Positions 16,557-28,577 of a stretch of 64,000 bases of DNA are shown piece after piece (position 1 is the first letter of the stretch; every line of letters begins with the position of its first letter). A model generated the notes under the pieces. That model did not search any database. It was not told the origin of the DNA and was given only the letters and a program-made list of their open reading frames with translations. The stretch is from positions 1,116,001 through 1,180,000 of the forward strand of contig NZ_CANDOB010000001.1 of NCBI RefSeq assembly GCF_947387515.1, read 5' to 3'. This stretch comes from Alkalihalobacillus sp. CinArs1. Lineage in GTDB: Bacteria > Bacillota > Bacilli > Bacillales > Guptibacillaceae. A program made the position numbers and the translations under genes.

Positions 16557-18245
16557 TTATGCATCTACAGGTACTTCAGCATCTACCGGTACCACTGCAT
16601 CATGGAGTTGTTTATCTAGCTCTTGTAAATGAGCTTCTTTCATTTCGTTCGACCAGTTTAGACGTTTTGCCATGTACTCGATAACAGGCTCTTTCCAAGT
16701 TTTCACCCAGTCGATATCAAAGTATAAGGCGCTTGTTCTTCGATTAAAGTAATCGAGCGGTGTAGCGACCATTTCTTCTTCGATTCCATAGATGAGTGTT
16801 GCGAACACTTCAAGACTAAGTCCATGGAAGTTTGCTTCAGTCCCGATCGTTTCGATGATTTGATAAATTCGCTCGATATTAGATCCGTATCTTTGAACGA
16901 GTCGATCAGCTTCATCAACAGAGAGGCCAAGCGTTGTACCACGGCGCACCTGTTTTGTAGCATATTCTTTGAACCCTTTGCTTCCGCCAACGTCTCCACC
17001 AGAGAGAACCATATTCTTAGTCGTTGAGCTAGGGAACTTTTTATACTTTTCATCTTTAAACTCATCCGCAACGTAATCAACAACTTTTTCAGCCATTTTC
17101 CGATAGCCGGTTAGTTTTCCTCCCGCAATCGTAATCAAGCCAGACTCTGAATGGAAAATTTCATCTTTACGAGAAATTTCGGAAGGATCTTTTCCTTCTT
17201 CATGGATCAGTGGACGAACGCCAGACCAGCTGGATTCCACATCATCACGATCAAGCTTAATTCCTGGGAACATATAATTCGCTGCATCGATGATGTAATC
17301 TCGGTCTTCAACCGTCATCTGTGGATGAACTGGATTCTTTGTATACTCTGTATCGGTTGTTCCGATATAAGTTTTTCCGGCTCTAGGGATCGCGAACATC
17401 ATACGCCCGTCATCAAACGGTGTATCGAAGTAGACAGCTTGTTGAAGCGGGAATTTACTTTGATCGAATACGAGATGAACTCCTTTGGTCATGAAGAGGT
17501 GTTTCCCTTTTTTAGACTGGTCGAGTTCGCGAATTTCATCTACCCATGGACCAGCAGCATTGACAATTTTCTTCGCTCTAATTTCTCGCGTTTCTCCTGA
17601 AAGAACGTCCATCGCTCTGACGCCAACAACCTTTCCATCTTCATACAATAGCTGCTCGGCTTTTACGTAGTTAACCGCTTTTCCTCCACGATGAACAGCT
17701 TCTTTCATCACTTCAAGTGTAAGGCGAGCATCATCTGTACGGTATTCAACGTAATAACCTCCACCCTTAAGGTCGTTCTTACGAAGTAATGGCTCTTTCG
17801 ACATCGTTTCTTTCTTAGAAAGCATATTTCTACGTTCTTTCTTCTTTACACCCGCAAGGCGATCATAAAGGGCAAGACCAGCACTTGTTGAGAACTTCCC
17901 AAACGTACCACCTTTAAAGATCGGTAGAAGCATCCACTCTGGGACTGAAACATGTGGAGCATTTTCATAAACGATCGCTCGTTCTTTTCCAACTTCAGCA
18001 ACAAGTCCTACCTCAAAGTTCTTTAAGTATCGAAGTCCTCCGTGAACAAGTTTAGTCGAACGACTAGATGTACCAGCAGCATAATCCTGCATCTCAATAA
18101 CTGCAGCGTTCATTCCTCTCGAAGCAGCATCGAGTAAAATTCCTGATCCTGTTATCCCCCCACCGATTACGAGAAGATCCAACTCTTCAGATACCATCTG
18201 ATCTAAAATCACACTACGTTGCAAACCTGAAAATGGTTTTACCAA
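16557..18245 (-). CDS. glpD: Aerobic glycerol-3-phosphate dehydrogenase
   Basis: FAD enzyme oxidising glycerol-3-phosphate to dihydroxyacetone phosphate at the membrane and feeding electrons to quinone. The 562-residue product has the N-terminal dinucleotide fold LLVIGGGITGSG (about 25-36), the TSSRSTKLVHGGLRYL segment and the GGKLTGYRKMAE segment near residue 390. The TTG at 18245 was chosen because GGAG is eight bases upstream; an upstream GTG overlaps that site. The C-terminus has a short direct repeat (VPVDAEVPVDA) not expected in the family. Expression should depend on GlpP acting on the leader at 18396-18467. Confidence 0.96.
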   Translation of the reverse strand: MVKPFSGLQRSVILDQMVSEELDLLVIGGGITGSGILLDAASRGMNAAVIEMQDYAAGTSSRSTKLVHGGLRYLKNFEVGLVAEVGKERAIVYENAPHVSVPEWMLLPIFKGGTFGKFSTSAGLALYDRLAGVKKKERRNMLSKKETMSKEPLLRKNDLKGGGYYVEYRTDDARLTLEVMKEAVHRGGKAVNYVKAEQLLYEDGKVVGVRAMDVLSGETREIRAKKIVNAAGPWVDEIRELDQSKKGKHLFMTKGVHLVFDQSKFPLQQAVYFDTPFDDGRMMFAIPRAGKTYIGTTDTEYTKNPVHPQMTVEDRDYIIDAANYMFPGIKLDRDDVESSWSGVRPLIHEEGKDPSEISRKDEIFHSESGLITIAGGKLTGYRKMAEKVVDYVADEFKDEKYKKFPSSTTKNMVLSGGDVGGSKGFKEYATKQVRRGTTLGLSVDEADRLVQRYGSNIERIYQIIETIGTEANFHGLSLEVFATLIYGIEEEMVATPLDYFNRRTSALYFDIDWVKTWKEPVIEYMAKRLNWSNEMKEAHLQELDKQLHDAVVPVDAEVPVDA

Positions 18246-18395
18246 AACGATCACTCCTTTTAAATATATCTACTTCAATCATTCAATTTTGAATAGGCTC
18301 TTATTACCATACCCTCCAAGCTACGGAATAAAGCATGGTAAAACTTATAAACTGTAACAGTCGGTTTTTTCTTTAATCTTTTAATCCGTTAAAAC

Positions 18396-18467
18396 AACAA
18401 AAAGACCACAACTCCTCAAGACATAGTCCTCCTATGCTTGAGTGTTGTGGTCTTCTCCTTATCTCCG
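18396..18467 (-). promoter_or_regulatory. GlpP-responsive leader and terminator before glpD
   Basis: The minus strand reads CGGAGATAAGGAGAA (18453-18467), then a stem of over 20 bp (18432-18454 with 18402-18426) and a T-rich tail. The same box precedes the glpF leader hairpin. In B. subtilis GlpP binds such leaders with glycerol-3-phosphate and prevents termination before glpD. The hairpin also lies 60 bases after the glpK stop, so it can end glpFK transcripts. Confidence 0.8.
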
Positions 18468-18485
18468 ACCGCTTTTATTAACTTA

Positions 18486-18491
18486 ATTATA
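18486..18491 (-). promoter_or_regulatory. Possible -10 element for a separate glpD transcript
   Basis: TATAAT on the minus strand lies just before the glpD leader box, as expected if glpD has its own leader transcript. No convincing -35 hexamer is visible, so confidence is low. Confidence 0.35.
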
Positions 18492-18529
18492 GTGTAGCAC
18501 ACTCTCGTAAGAGTTGCTATTATTAACCA

Positions 18530-20053
<1,524 letters not shown>

Positions 20054-20072
20054 CTATACATTTCTACAACGG

Positions 20073-20909
20073 TTAATTTTTAACCTTTTCACCTGTTTGA
20101 ATACTGTCTTTCACTTTGTCACCAGCATGATAAAGTCCAAACATAAACACTGTGACGAATAGAGTTGAAAACCAAAATTCTAAACTATAATTTGCTTCAG
20201 TGACTGCTTTAAAAAAGATAGCGCCATATATCCCCCCAAAGATTGGACCAGCTACTGGAATCCAAGCGTATCTCCAATTGGAGTCTCCTTTTCCTGGTAT
20301 GGGCAAGAAGAAATGAGCGATACGGGGACCTAAATCACGGGCTGGGTTAATGGCATAACCTGTCGTTCCGCCAAGAGAAAGCCCGATCGCCACGATCAAA
20401 AAGCCAACAATAAATGGGTTAAGACCTTCTGTAAATTCATTCGAACCAATTGCAAGAAGACCGATAAGAAGCATTGCGGTACCAATAAACTCACTCAGAA
20501 AGTTACTGAACGTGTGTGGTATAGCCGGGTCTGTGGAGAATACTGCCAATTTAAGCGCTTTATCATCTTCTTTACGAAAATGCGGAAGAAAATGAAAGTA
20601 TACGATACACGCTCCTAGAAAAGCACCGATCATTTGTGCCGTTATGTATCCAGGCACCTGACTCCATGGAAAGTCTCCAATCGCTGCTAGTCCTAACGTT
20701 ACTGCAGGGTTGATATGTGCTCCACTAACCTGCCCTGATGCATAGACTGCCATAGCTACCGCAAGTCCCCATCCGAGAGCGACTACGATCCAGCCACCAC
20801 CTTGAGCCTTCGAATCTCGAAGGTTTACGTTTGCTACAACCCCACCACCAAAAATGATCAAAATCATCGTACCTAATATTTCTCCAACAAATGCGTTCAT
20901 CTTTGACAC
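20073..20909 (-). CDS. glpF: Glycerol uptake facilitator
   Basis: Aquaglyceroporin allowing passive glycerol entry. The 278-residue protein has six membrane segments and the two pore NPA-type motifs: GAHINPAVTLGLA (near residue 66) and GYAINPARDLGPRI (near residue 210). The NPARD arginine and neighbouring aromatic/glycine residues fit the glycerol-permeable branch. It is the first structural gene after glpP and has its own promoter and GlpP leader upstream. Confidence 0.96.
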   Translation of the reverse strand: MSKMNAFVGEILGTMILIIFGGGVVANVNLRDSKAQGGGWIVVALGWGLAVAMAVYASGQVSGAHINPAVTLGLAAIGDFPWSQVPGYITAQMIGAFLGACIVYFHFLPHFRKEDDKALKLAVFSTDPAIPHTFSNFLSEFIGTAMLLIGLLAIGSNEFTEGLNPFIVGFLIVAIGLSLGGTTGYAINPARDLGPRIAHFFLPIPGKGDSNWRYAWIPVAGPIFGGIYGAIFFKAVTEANYSLEFWFSTLFVTVFMFGLYHAGDKVKDSIQTGEKVKN

Positions 20910-20992
20910 CTACCATTTCTATCGATATATGGCATGTTGAAAATTAGCTCTACTCTCAACTATACCCTGTTTGTGCCATTTCAAAAGTACTA

Positions 20993-21060
20993 TAAAAAAA
21001 ACCACGACAAATCTCCCCATACATTTGATGGGAATTTTGCGTGGTTCTCCATGTCTCCGG
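20993..21060 (-). promoter_or_regulatory. GlpP-responsive leader and terminator before glpF
   Basis: The minus strand carries CCGGAGACATGGAGAA (21045-21060), then a long imperfect stem joining 21029-21046 with 21001-21019, ending in seven T. It sits 84 bases before the glpF start and shares the CGGAGA-Y-A-W-GGAGAA box with the glpD leader. Read-through should need GlpP and glycerol-3-phosphate. Confidence 0.82.
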
Positions 21061-21063
21061 CAC

Positions 21064-21093
21064 ATTGTATTAACTTACTTTTTATTTAAACAA
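21064..21093 (-). promoter_or_regulatory. Candidate sigma-A promoter of glpFK
   Basis: On the minus strand TTGTTT (21088-21093) and TACAAT (21064-21069) are separated by 18 bases, and transcription would begin at or just before the GlpP leader box. The -35 is weak. Confidence 0.5.
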
Positions 21094-21109
21094 ACTTATG
21101 TAAGCGATG

Positions 21110-21679
21110 TCAAATCCTTTTTTTGGCATCGTAATGTTTCCAGAGTTCGCTTTTCGAAGTTGTCACAGCGGTAGCTCCACCCTTTAAGGCTAATTCCACA
21201 TCATCAACCGAGCGGATAAAGCCTCCAGCAAAAATCGGCACATCAATTTCTTCACGTAATTCTTCAAAGACTTGTGGAATTATACCTGGAAGAATTTCAA
21301 CACAGTCTGGTTGAGTATGCTTAATAATGCTTAAATTTTTCTCAAGGGCCATGGAATCGAGCATAAATAATCGTTGAACAGCAATTATTCCGCGCCTTTT
21401 CGCAACAGATAATACATTCGATCTCGTTGATATCAACCCAGCTGGCTTCACTTCTTGACAGAGAAACTCTGCACCGTGTTCATCATTTTTTAAACCTTGT
21501 ACAAGATCGGCGTGCAAAAGAATTTCTTTTCCTGCCCGTTTTCCTTCTTTCACAATGGCTTTTAATTGCCCAATATGGGAATCAAGCAGAACGATATATG
21601 TATAAGAACTTGCTAACAGTGTTTCAAAATCCCGCATTTTTCTTACTGCAGGCAAAATCGTTTGGTTATGAAATGACAT
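21110..21679 (-). CDS. glpP: Glycerol-3-phosphate-responsive antiterminator GlpP
   Basis: A 189-residue TIM-barrel-like RNA-binding antiterminator. Family segments seen are LLDSHIGQLKAIV, LHADLVQGLKNDEHGAEFL, ISTRSNVLSVAKRRGI and the C-terminal phosphate-binding IFAGGFIRSVDDVELALKGGATAVTTS. With glycerol-3-phosphate it should bind the leaders before glpF and glpD and let transcription pass their terminators. A strong GGAGGG site precedes the ATG. It lies directly upstream of glpF, as in B. subtilis. Confidence 0.95.
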   Translation of the reverse strand: MSFHNQTILPAVRKMRDFETLLASSYTYIVLLDSHIGQLKAIVKEGKRAGKEILLHADLVQGLKNDEHGAEFLCQEVKPAGLISTRSNVLSVAKRRGIIAVQRLFMLDSMALEKNLSIIKHTQPDCVEILPGIIPQVFEELREEIDVPIFAGGFIRSVDDVELALKGGATAVTTSKSELWKHYDAKKRI

Positions 21680-21721
21680 AAGGAACCCTCCTTTTCATAC
21701 TATCTTACCAGATAAAATGAA

Positions 21722-21750
21722 AAACACACGCCTTAAAAAGACGTGTGTTT
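21722..21750 (-). terminator. Terminator after yvlD-side unit
   Basis: A 9-bp stem (21742-21750 with 21722-21730) begins three bases after the yvlD stop and is followed by TTTCATTTT on the minus strand. Confidence 0.8.
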
Positions 21751-21752
21751 CC

Positions 21753-22109
21753 TTACTTCTTAATCGGTTCGATGACGAGCTTATCGATCAATACATTTAA
21801 CAAACCTATGATTATTGAAGCGATCATGGCCATCCCAAAGCCTTCGATGACGAATGAGCTTCCCATAAATGCAGCTGTGATCTTTAACGTCACCGCATTG
21901 ATAACGATTAAAAACAACCCTAGAGTGACGATCGTGACGGGTAGTGTCAGAAGAATCAGCACTGGTTTGATAAACACGTTTATCAACGATAATAATAGAC
22001 TTGCTAGAATAGCAGCGCCAACGCCTTCAAGATAGAAGGCATCAAAGTACCCTGCAACAACCATCAATACGATGCTGTTCACGATTAAACTGATCAACCA
22101 TTGTCGCAC
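21753..22109 (-). CDS. yvlD: YvlD-like membrane protein (phage-holin-family IV, DUF360-type)
   Basis: A 118-residue protein with four hydrophobic segments covering nearly its whole length, and the LINVFIKPVLILLTLPVT segment characteristic of the widespread small membrane family annotated as phage holin IV. It is not evidence of a phage: the family is chromosomal and its function is unknown. The GTG start has GGAGGG seven bases upstream. It forms an operon with yvlB and the DUF4870-like gene upstream, paralleling the B. subtilis yvlABCD cluster. Confidence 0.85.
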   Translation of the reverse strand: MRQWLISLIVNSIVLMVVAGYFDAFYLEGVGAAILASLLLSLINVFIKPVLILLTLPVTIVTLGLFLIVINAVTLKITAAFMGSSFVIEGFGMAMIASIIIGLLNVLIDKLVIEPIKK

Positions 22110-22146
22110 GACCTATCCCTCCATCTTCATCACGAGTGCCCGTCTT

Positions 22147-23199
22147 TTATTCGTTAGTAGAATACGCCACTGTAATGGAACCAGCTGTAGATGTTGCGGC
22201 GATTCTATAAGTGTTTTCTGAATCAACTTCAGTCTTAAATTTCTTCATTCTATGAGATATTTCTTGTTTTTCCCTTAAGACACTCATATTATCTAAATCA
22301 GCCGTAATTGTCCCGATTGTAGATTTCAAGTCGCCATTAAGGTTCATCCCTTTTGGAACATTTACTTGGATCGTTCCATTTACAGTTTTTAACTGCGCAC
22401 TGCCACTTACGACTTCCTTAAGAGCATAGCGAATCGCCCCATTTATAGACTGTGCTTCTACCTCTTTATACGTTCCATCAATTGTGATCGGACCGTTCCC
22501 TGTTTCAAGTTCGCACACATCGCCGTTCGTATTTTCTACTGAAATCGATCCGTTCCCAGATTCAGCTTCCAAATCTTTTACTTCTGAAGCTTTGATTCCT
22601 ACTTTACCGTTAGCTGTTTTTAGCTTGGCTTTCGCTGATCGAATCGTTTCTCCACTAACATCACCATTAAACGTGGTGATCCATACTCTTTCGTATTCTT
22701 TAGCAGGTACATAGATGACTACGTTTAATTTAACGTCAGCTCTTTCTGATTTGAATGTCATTTTTCCGTTATCTACTGAAAAATAAGTATCTCTGAGCAA
22801 CTTTTCTTTTGCACCTTCTGTAGTTGAGACACGGTAGATATTTGCTTTACAATCAATTTTCACATCATCTTGATCCCAAGTTTGAAAAGCCACTTCTCCA
22901 TTTCTGACATGAATATCGATCGCGTCGAACGATACTTCTTGCTCTGAAAAAACGTGCTCAACTTCTTCTGAAGAGCCGAAATTAAAGTCAAGGTCCATGT
23001 CCTTTACTTTTTGAATCAGTGATTCAACAAATTGACCAACACGATATCCTGATTGAGGACGTTCTTGCTGAGGTTCAGCCGCTCTTTCTTCTTTCTTCGT
23101 TTCGGTACTGCCAAGAGCACTCAATAGTTTCGCGCCCTCTTCTGCAGTAATTTTTCCCTCTTCAATCATTGTTAGTATCATTTTGCGTTCTTCGTTCAT
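22147..23199 (-). CDS. yvlB: YvlB, DUF4097-type beta-helix protein
   Basis: A 350-residue protein. The first about 35 residues are a small helical domain (EERKMILTMIEEGKITAEEGAKLL) of the kind seen in SHOCT-like or YvlB N-termini. A charged linker follows, and then from about residue 95 a repetitive beta-rich region (VRNGEVAFQTWD, FNGDVSG, ANGKVGI, GNGSISVENTNGDV, GNGPITIDG) typical of DUF4097 adhesin-like beta-helices. No signal peptide is seen. Function unknown; in B. subtilis the cluster has been linked to envelope stress. It precedes yvlD. Confidence 0.88.
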   Translation of the reverse strand: MNEERKMILTMIEEGKITAEEGAKLLSALGSTETKKEERAAEPQQERPQSGYRVGQFVESLIQKVKDMDLDFNFGSSEEVEHVFSEQEVSFDAIDIHVRNGEVAFQTWDQDDVKIDCKANIYRVSTTEGAKEKLLRDTYFSVDNGKMTFKSERADVKLNVVIYVPAKEYERVWITTFNGDVSGETIRSAKAKLKTANGKVGIKASEVKDLEAESGNGSISVENTNGDVCELETGNGPITIDGTYKEVEAQSINGAIRYALKEVVSGSAQLKTVNGTIQVNVPKGMNLNGDLKSTIGTITADLDNMSVLREKQEISHRMKKFKTEVDSENTYRIAATSTAGSITVAYSTNE

Positions 23200-23249
23200 T
23201 CAAAACATCTCCTTGTTATTTATTAAAGTGGTCTAGCACTTATACCTGA

Positions 23250-23543
23250 TTACCAGCGGAGAACTTGAATTCCTTTTACAATGTTCCAGATAAACACAAT
23301 GACATTAAGTAGTCCAAATACGATGAAGCCAAGAAAAACCACGACTCCTATATCCAATCCAAATATTGCGATAAACACAATGATCACACTTGCAAATGGT
23401 AGTAAGTGAGAAAGAACTGCCCGTTTAGCGTGATACGTCACTTCTTCATCTTTCATGACGAAAAAAACGATGATTGGAAATAAGAAAGGAGCGAAAAACA
23501 CACTAAAATAACATAGCGACGACATTACTTTTTCCACAGACAT
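23250..23543 (-). CDS. Small DUF4870-like membrane protein (YvlA-like)
   Basis: A 97-residue protein with three hydrophobic segments and the pattern YFSVFFAPFLFPIIVFF...YHAKRAVLSHLLPF that marks the DUF4870/Tic20-like small membrane family. The ATG at 23543 has AAAGGAG eight bases upstream; an in-frame TTG six codons earlier overlaps that site. It is the first gene of the yvl unit. Function unknown. Confidence 0.78.
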   Translation of the reverse strand: MSVEKVMSSLCYFSVFFAPFLFPIIVFFVMKDEEVTYHAKRAVLSHLLPFASVIIVFIAIFGLDIGVVVFLGFIVFGLLNVIVFIWNIVKGIQVLRW

Positions 23544-23616
23544 ACATGTTTCTCCTTTCAAAACTATCTACCTATTTATACGAATAAACAAATAGAAGGT
23601 TTCATAAAATTAACGC

Positions 23617-23643
23617 TAAAAAAAGACAGCCTCGTCGGCTGCC
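23617..23643 (-). terminator. Terminator after uvrA
   Basis: A 7-bp GC-rich stem (23637-23643 with 23625-23631, loop GACGA) followed by seven T on the minus strand, ten bases after the uvrA stop. Confidence 0.9.
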
Positions 23644-23653
23644 TTTTTAACCC

Positions 23654-26521
23654 TTATACAGACTGCGTTTGTTCAAGCTTAATCTTCATACGTTCTTTAT
23701 CTCGCTTAAGGATCGGAGCAAGGTATCGACCAGTATAAGAGCGCTCTTCTTTCACGATCTTTTCAGGAGTTCCTGTTGAGATAATCTCACCACCGCCATC
23801 TCCACCTTCTGGTCCAAGATCGACTAAGTAGTCAGCGGTTTTGATCACATCTAGATTATGTTCGATGATCAATACAGAGTCACCGTTATCGACAAGCCTT
23901 TGCAGTACTTGAAGCAAGCGAGCGATATCATCAACATGAAGACCTGTTGTAGGTTCATCTAAAATATATAGTGTTTTTCCAGTAGAGCGTTTATAAAGCT
24001 GTGACGCAAGCTTCACACGTTGTGCTTCTCCTCCTGAAACGGTTGTCGCCGGCTGACCTAGTTTAATGTAACTCAAGCCAACGTCATAGAGAGTTTGCAG
24101 CTTGCGGTTGATCTTAGGGATATTTTTGAAGAAATCTAGTCCTTCTTCAACAGTCATCTCCAATATATCTGAGATGTTCTTTCCTTTATACTCGATTTCA
24201 AGCGTTTCACGATTGTATCGTCTTCCTTCGCATACTTCACAAGGAACATATACATCAGGTAAAAAGTGCATCTCGATTTTAATGATTCCGTCTCCTCGAC
24301 AAGCCTCACAGCGCCCACCTTTTACGTTGAAGCTGAAGCGTCCTTTCTTATAACCACGGACTTTTGCTTCGTTTGTTTGTGCGAACACATCACGAATATC
24401 ATCAAACACACCTGTGTAAGTTGCTGGATTAGACCTAGGTGTTCGACCGATCGGAGACTGATCGATATCGATGACTTTATCAATATACTCTAAGCCTTTA
24501 ATCTTCTTATGCTCGCCAGGCTTATCCTTTGCTTTATGAAGCTTTTGAGCTAAAGATTTATATAGAATGTCATTGATAAGAGTACTTTTACCTGACCCAG
24601 AAACACCTGTTACACACGTAAATAAACCGATAGGGATCTTTGCATTCGTATTTTTTAAGTTGTTTTCTTTTGCGCCAACAATTTCTATATAGCGTCCGTC
24701 CGTCTTTCTTCGCTCAGATGGGACTGGAATAAACTTTTTACCAGATAGGTATTCTCCTGTCAGTGACTGTTCATCGTCCATAATCTCTGCAGGAGTACCT
24801 TGTGAAGTGATATACCCACCGTGTGCTCCTGCTCCAGGACCGATGTCGATAATATGATCAGCTGCGAGCATCGTATCCTCATCATGTTCTACAACGATCA
24901 ACGTGTTTCCTAAGTCCCTCATATTTTCTAGCGTTGAAATAAGACGGTCGTTATCTCTTTGGTGCAAGCCGATCGAAGGCTCATCTAGAATATAGAGAAC
25001 ACCCATCAACCTCGATCCTACTTGTGTAGCGAGTCTTATCCTTTGAGCCTCACCACCAGATAATGTGCCTGCAGACCGATTTAACGTCAGGTAATCCAAC
25101 CCTACGTTCACAAGAAATCCGAGACGATCCTGAATTTCTCGTAAAATCATTTTACCGATCGTAGCCTCTTTAGCCGTGAGTTCAAGTTGGTCGAAAAAGA
25201 CAGAAGCATCTTTAATCGCAAACTCCGTCGTTTCCCCGATATGTTTTCCATTGATCAATACGGAACGTGCTTCTTTCTTCAAGCGATACCCTTTACACGT
25301 AGGGCATGGTTTTTGGGCCATATACGCTTCCATTTGCTCGCGAATGTAATCAGAGCTCGTTTCACGATAACGTCGTTCAACGTTAGGGATGACGCCTTCA
25401 AAGTTAATGTTGTTCTCCCTTACTTGCCCAAAATCGTTCTCATACCTAAAATAAACTTTCTCGTTTCCACTGCCGTAAAGGACCTTATCCAATTGATGTC
25501 TCGGAAGCTTCTCGACAGGTGTATCCATATCGATGCCATAATGATTACATACACTTTCAAGAAGCTGTGGATAATAGTTTGAGCTAACTGGTTCCCATGG
25601 AGCTAATGCGTGTTCCCTCAGAGATAATCCCCAATTCGGAATCACAAGATCAAGGTCCACCTCTAGCTTTAGACCGATTCCATCACAAGATGGGCACGCT
25701 CCAAACGGGCTGTTAAAAGAAAACATCCTTGGCTCTAGCTCACCAATTGAAAACCCGCAGTATGGGCAAGAGTGATGCTGGTTAAAGAGAAGCTCCCCTT
25801 CTCCTATCACATCGACGATCACTTGTCCTCCACCTAGCTGCAGGGCCGTCTCTAGTGAATCTGCAAGTCTTGATTGGATACCATCTTTTACGACGATACG
25901 GTCGATCACAACTTCGATGGAATGCTTCTTGTTCTTTTCTAGTGAAATCTCGTCAGCAACCTCCATCATTTCTCCGTCGACTCGTACACGGACGTACCCT
26001 TGCTTCTTAATATCTTCTAAAATCTTCACGTGCTCCCCTTTACGCCCTGAGACGACTGGAGCAAGAATTTGTAGCTTCGTCCGCTCTTCATATTCAAGTA
26101 TTCGATCGACCATCTGTTCAATTGTTTGAGAGGTGATTTCCACTCCATGACGTGGACACACTGGTCTTCCAATCCTCGCAAACAACAGCCTCAAATAATC
26201 GTAGATTTCTGTTACAGTCCCTACAGTTGAACGAGGGTTTCGGCTCGTCGTTTTCTGATCGATCGAGATTGCGGGTGATAAACCTTCGATCGCATCTACA
26301 TCGGGTTTATCCATCTGCCCAAGAAACTGTCTCGCATAGGCAGAAAGTGATTCAACGTATCGTCTTTGTCCTTCTGCATAAATCGTATCAAAAGCGAGTG
26401 ATGATTTTCCTGACCCAGATAATCCAGTTAGAACGACCAGTTTATCTCTAGGAATAGACACATCGACATTTTTCAAATTATGGGCTCGTGCCCCTTTGAC
26501 GACGATTTCTTCATTTGCCAT
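23654..26521 (-). CDS. uvrA: Excinuclease ABC subunit A
   Basis: DNA-damage recognition ATPase of nucleotide excision repair, forming a complex with UvrB. The 955-residue protein has two ABC modules: Walker [10 protein letters not shown] near residue 33 and GVSGSGKST near residue 640, each with an [12 protein letters not shown] or [12 protein letters not shown] signature. It also has zinc-finger cysteines ([30 protein letters not shown]). It follows uvrB by seven bases in one operon. Confidence 0.98.
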   Translation of the reverse strand: MANEEIVVKGARAHNLKNVDVSIPRDKLVVLTGLSGSGKSSLAFDTIYAEGQRRYVESLSAYARQFLGQMDKPDVDAIEGLSPAISIDQKTTSRNPRSTVGTVTEIYDYLRLLFARIGRPVCPRHGVEITSQTIEQMVDRILEYEERTKLQILAPVVSGRKGEHVKILEDIKKQGYVRVRVDGEMMEVADEISLEKNKKHSIEVVIDRIVVKDGIQSRLADSLETALQLGGGQVIVDVIGEGELLFNQHHSCPYCGFSIGELEPRMFSFNSPFGACPSCDGIGLKLEVDLDLVIPNWGLSLREHALAPWEPVSSNYYPQLLESVCNHYGIDMDTPVEKLPRHQLDKVLYGSGNEKVYFRYENDFGQVRENNINFEGVIPNVERRYRETSSDYIREQMEAYMAQKPCPTCKGYRLKKEARSVLINGKHIGETTEFAIKDASVFFDQLELTAKEATIGKMILREIQDRLGFLVNVGLDYLTLNRSAGTLSGGEAQRIRLATQVGSRLMGVLYILDEPSIGLHQRDNDRLISTLENMRDLGNTLIVVEHDEDTMLAADHIIDIGPGAGAHGGYITSQGTPAEIMDDEQSLTGEYLSGKKFIPVPSERRKTDGRYIEIVGAKENNLKNTNAKIPIGLFTCVTGVSGSGKSTLINDILYKSLAQKLHKAKDKPGEHKKIKGLEYIDKVIDIDQSPIGRTPRSNPATYTGVFDDIRDVFAQTNEAKVRGYKKGRFSFNVKGGRCEACRGDGIIKIEMHFLPDVYVPCEVCEGRRYNRETLEIEYKGKNISDILEMTVEEGLDFFKNIPKINRKLQTLYDVGLSYIKLGQPATTVSGGEAQRVKLASQLYKRSTGKTLYILDEPTTGLHVDDIARLLQVLQRLVDNGDSVLIIEHNLDVIKTADYLVDLGPEGGDGGGEIISTGTPEKIVKEERSYTGRYLAPILKRDKERMKIKLEQTQSV

Positions 26522-26528
26522 TTCTTCG

Positions 26529-28505
26529 TCATCCTTCCGCTTTAAGCTCTAATAGTAGATCGCGAAGCTCAGCAGCACGTTCAAAATTAAGCTCACGCGC
26601 AGCTTCCTTCATCTCTTTCTCAACATTTTCAATCATCTTCGTACGTTCTTTTTTGTTCAACTTACCTGGCTTAGGTGCAGTGTATTCCTCACCTTCCTCA
26701 GCAGCCACCGTTGCGCGAATCAAGTCACGTACTTCTTTCTTGATCGTCGTAGGTGTAATGTTATGTTTCTCGTTATATGCTTGCTGCGTTTCACGACGCC
26801 TCTTCGTCTCATTTATTGCAATATCCATCGATTTCGTTATTTTATCTGCATACATAATGACTTGACCGCTGGAGTTACGAGCAGCCCGTCCAATCGTCTG
26901 GATCAATGATCTTTCAGACCTCAAGAATCCTTCTTTGTCCGCATCAAGAATTGCAACGAGAGATACTTCTGGGATGTCCAACCCTTCTCTCAACAAGTTA
27001 ATGCCCACCAATACATCGAAAACACCGAGACGTAAATCACGAATGATTTCGATACGCTCTAATGTTTTTATTTCTGAGTGAAGATACCGTACTTTTATGC
27101 CCATCTCAACCAAATAGTCAGTTAAGTCTTCTGACATCTTTTTCGTCAGCGTCGTAACGAGCACCCTTTCATTTTTTGCAGCTCGTTTATTTATTTCATC
27201 GAGCAAATCATCAATCTGACCTTCGATCGGTCTGATTTCGATCGTTGGATCAAGCAACCCTGTTGGACGAATGATCTGTTCGACTACTTTTGTAGAGTGC
27301 TCTTCTTCATATGGACCAGGTGTTGCTGATACATACACGAATTGATGCGCTTTTTCTTCGAATTCTTCGAACCTTAACGGTCGGTTGTCCTTCGCTGATG
27401 GAAGCCTGAATCCGTGATCGACTAGAACGCCTTTTCTCGCCTGGTCACCGTTATACATTCCCCTGACCTGTGGCAAGGTAACGTGCGACTCATCTACCAT
27501 GATCAGAAAATCATCAGGGAAGTAATCTAGTAAAGTATATGGTGTAGCGCCAGCATCACGAAGCGTTAAATGCCTCGAATAATTTTCAATCCCAGAACAG
27601 AAGCCCATTTCCGCCATCATTTCGATGTCATACTTTGTTCGTTGCTCTAGTCGCTGCGCTTCAAGAAGCTTTCCTTCTTCATTCATTTTCTTCAGCTGTT
27701 CTTCAAGTTCTGCTTCGATCCGCTTGATCGCCATCTTCATTTTTTCTTCACGTGTTACGAAGTGGGAAGCAGGAAAGATAGCAATATGTTCTCGTTGACC
27801 AAGTATTTCGCCAGTCAACGCATTCACTTCCGTAATGCGATCGATCTCATCACCAAAAAACTCAACTCTTACGCAGTTTTCATCCCTTGATGCTGGAAAG
27901 ATCTCAACAACATCACCACGAACTCGGAACGTACCGCGCGTAAAGTTGATGTCGTTACGTGCATATTGAATGTCTACGAGATCACGTAGAAGTCCATCCC
28001 TGTCTTTTTCCATTCCAGCCCTTAGAGAGACGACTAAGCTCTTGTATTCCTCCGGATTACCTAGACCGTATATACAGGATACACTTGCCACAATAATCAC
28101 ATCGTTACGTTCAAACAAACTCGAAGTCGCAGAATGTCGTAGCTTATCGATTTCATCATTGATGCTTGCGTCTTTTTCAATAAACGTGTCCGATTGAGGA
28201 ATATAAGCTTCAGGCTGATAGTAATCGTAATAACTCACGAAGTACTCAACAGCATTATTAGGAAAGTACTCTTTGAACTCACTGTATAATTGCCCCGCCA
28301 ACGTCTTATTGTGAGCAATAATAAGCGTTGGCTTATTAACCTCTTTAATAACGTTTGACATCGTGAATGTTTTTCCAGTACCTGTCGCTCCAAGTAAGGT
28401 CTGATAACGATCATTATTATGCACGCCTTCAACGAGCTTTTTTATTGCTTCAGGTTGGTCTCCTTGAGGCTCATATTTTGAAACCAATTCAAACTGTCTT
28501 TCCAC
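26529..28505 (-). CDS. uvrB: Excinuclease ABC subunit B
   Basis: Damage-verification helicase-like subunit that loads UvrC. The 658-residue protein has Walker [11 protein letters not shown] near residue 40, the beta-hairpin region [24 protein letters not shown]-box DESH, helicase motif [11 protein letters not shown] and a C-terminal UVR domain (about 622-657) that contacts UvrC. The GTG start has GGAGG eight bases upstream. It is the first gene of uvrBA, with a LexA-like box and TATAAT upstream. Confidence 0.98.
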   Translation of the reverse strand: MERQFELVSKYEPQGDQPEAIKKLVEGVHNNDRYQTLLGATGTGKTFTMSNVIKEVNKPTLIIAHNKTLAGQLYSEFKEYFPNNAVEYFVSYYDYYQPEAYIPQSDTFIEKDASINDEIDKLRHSATSSLFERNDVIIVASVSCIYGLGNPEEYKSLVVSLRAGMEKDRDGLLRDLVDIQYARNDINFTRGTFRVRGDVVEIFPASRDENCVRVEFFGDEIDRITEVNALTGEILGQREHIAIFPASHFVTREEKMKMAIKRIEAELEEQLKKMNEEGKLLEAQRLEQRTKYDIEMMAEMGFCSGIENYSRHLTLRDAGATPYTLLDYFPDDFLIMVDESHVTLPQVRGMYNGDQARKGVLVDHGFRLPSAKDNRPLRFEEFEEKAHQFVYVSATPGPYEEEHSTKVVEQIIRPTGLLDPTIEIRPIEGQIDDLLDEINKRAAKNERVLVTTLTKKMSEDLTDYLVEMGIKVRYLHSEIKTLERIEIIRDLRLGVFDVLVGINLLREGLDIPEVSLVAILDADKEGFLRSERSLIQTIGRAARNSSGQVIMYADKITKSMDIAINETKRRRETQQAYNEKHNITPTTIKKEVRDLIRATVAAEEGEEYTAPKPGKLNKKERTKMIENVEKEMKEAARELNFERAAELRDLLLELKAEG

Positions 28506-28540
28506 CTTAGTCGCCTCCGTTCCTTTTCTTCATAAGATTT

Positions 28541-28546
28541 ATTATA
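28541..28546 (-). promoter_or_regulatory. Candidate -10 element of uvrBA
   Basis: TATAAT on the minus strand, about 35 bases before the uvrB start codon. TTGAAG lies 19 bases upstream, a slightly long spacing for sigma-A. Confidence 0.6.
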
Positions 28547-28577
28547 GCATAAAAGATGGCTTTTTCTTCAAATAAAA

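Noticed and set aside
16703-17083. Minus-strand open frame of 126 codons inside glpD
   Set aside because: It overlaps glpD in another frame on the same strand; the glpD frame has full family motifs.
21753-22109. Phage remnant suggested by the 'holin' family name of the YvlD-like protein
   Set aside because: The family is chromosomal and widespread, the neighbours are yvl genes, and no other phage gene is near.
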